Below, piece by piece: positions 63,929 to 64,000 of a stretch of 64,000 nt of DNA. This stretch comes from Acinetobacter terrae (GTDB lineage: Bacteria; Pseudomonadota; Gammaproteobacteria; Pseudomonadales; Moraxellaceae): contig NZ_JABERI010000026.1 in assembly GCF_013004375.1 (NCBI RefSeq), forward strand, positions 62,001 to 126,000, given 5' to 3'. How positions within the stretch are numbered: the stretch's first letter is position 1; each line of letters starts with the position of its first letter. A program made the position numbers and the translations under genes. The notes beneath the pieces were generated by a model that was given only the letters and a program-made list of their open reading frames with translations, was not told the origin of the DNA and searched no databases.

Positions 63929-64000
63929 TTATAATTCGAGTTCTTTAATTAAGGCTTTAAAATCTTCACCCAATTTTGGATGATCTACACCATTATGCAA
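63929..64000 (-). CDS. galU: second galU, 3' end only (cut by window edge)
   Basis: The minus strand reads LHNGVDHPKLGEDFKALIKE-LEL then stop, matching the C-terminus of the intact GalU at 38687 (LHYGIDHPQLGDTFKGLIKE-LKL). The frame is open to the window edge, so this copy may be intact. Whether it is functional cannot be seen. Confidence 0.8.
   Translation of the reverse strand: MHNGVDHPKLGEDFKALIKELEL

Noticed and set aside
1..64000. CRISPR arrays, phage genes or rRNA
   Set aside because: No regularly spaced repeats, cas genes, phage structural genes or rRNA sequences were seen.

Overview
The window looks like a chromosomal segment of an Acinetobacter species. This rests on the low-GC look of the sequence and on gene content: ribBX-ribH-nusB-thiL-pgpA and glmU-glmS in series, and a polysaccharide locus with the classic Acinetobacter K-locus layout (wza-wzb-wzc divergent from a UDP-HexNAc dehydrogenase, a variable centre, then galU-ugd-gpi-gne1 with pgm opposed). 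All assignments come from reading the sequence; no database search was run.

Layout. (1) 1-5155: ordinary genes (YgiW-type OB-fold protein, DoxX, DedA, LysE, a lipoprotein, an orphan ParA, a SirB-like membrane protein, BolA), then two identical tRNA-Gly(GCC) genes and a strong terminator. (2) 5156-17510: an ABC-transporter (group 2) capsule cluster. kpsS and kpsC build the poly-Kdo linker, kpsM-T-E-D export the chain, and two AT-rich genes between them (a two-part glycosyltransferase and an unrecognised protein) are the only candidates for making the polymer. The cluster lies between the tRNA-Gly terminator and a degenerate copy of that terminator. (3) 17770-24518: riboflavin/NusB/thiamine genes and the glmU-glmS pair. 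(4) 24542-33065: a complete Tn7-type transposition module, tnsA-B-C-D-E, whose right end starts 24 bases after the glmS stop codon, as expected at attTn7. (5) 33275-63217: a Wzy-dependent K locus running from pgm to wzc. (6) 63218-64000: an IS3-family remnant, then decayed copies of galE, pgi and ugd, and the 3' end of a second galU that runs off the window.

How the genes work together. The K locus encodes precursor supply (pgm, gpi, galU, ugd, galE), a 4-amino-6-deoxy-HexNAc initiating sugar (dehydratase, aminotransferase, small phosphoglycosyl transferase, with an ATP-grasp/HAD pair where an acetyltransferase might be expected), UDP-L-FucNAc synthesis (fnlA-B-C plus a WbuB-like transferase), a HexNAc uronic acid (gna), further glycosyltransferases, a pyruvyltransferase next to a nitroreductase-like gene, Wzx and Wzy, and Wza-Wzb-Wzc export and control. 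The strain therefore carries two mechanistically different capsule systems within 60 kb, each with its own outer-membrane export protein (KpsD and Wza).

Most interesting points. No second transposon end is visible between tnsE and the K locus, so the whole K locus could be cargo of the Tn7-like element; the decisive sequence lies beyond the window. A decayed second galE-pgi-ugd-galU block follows wzc and shows that two K-locus ends were once juxtaposed. The group 2 capsule polymerase candidate has an unusual GT-A plus capsule-synthesis two-part architecture.
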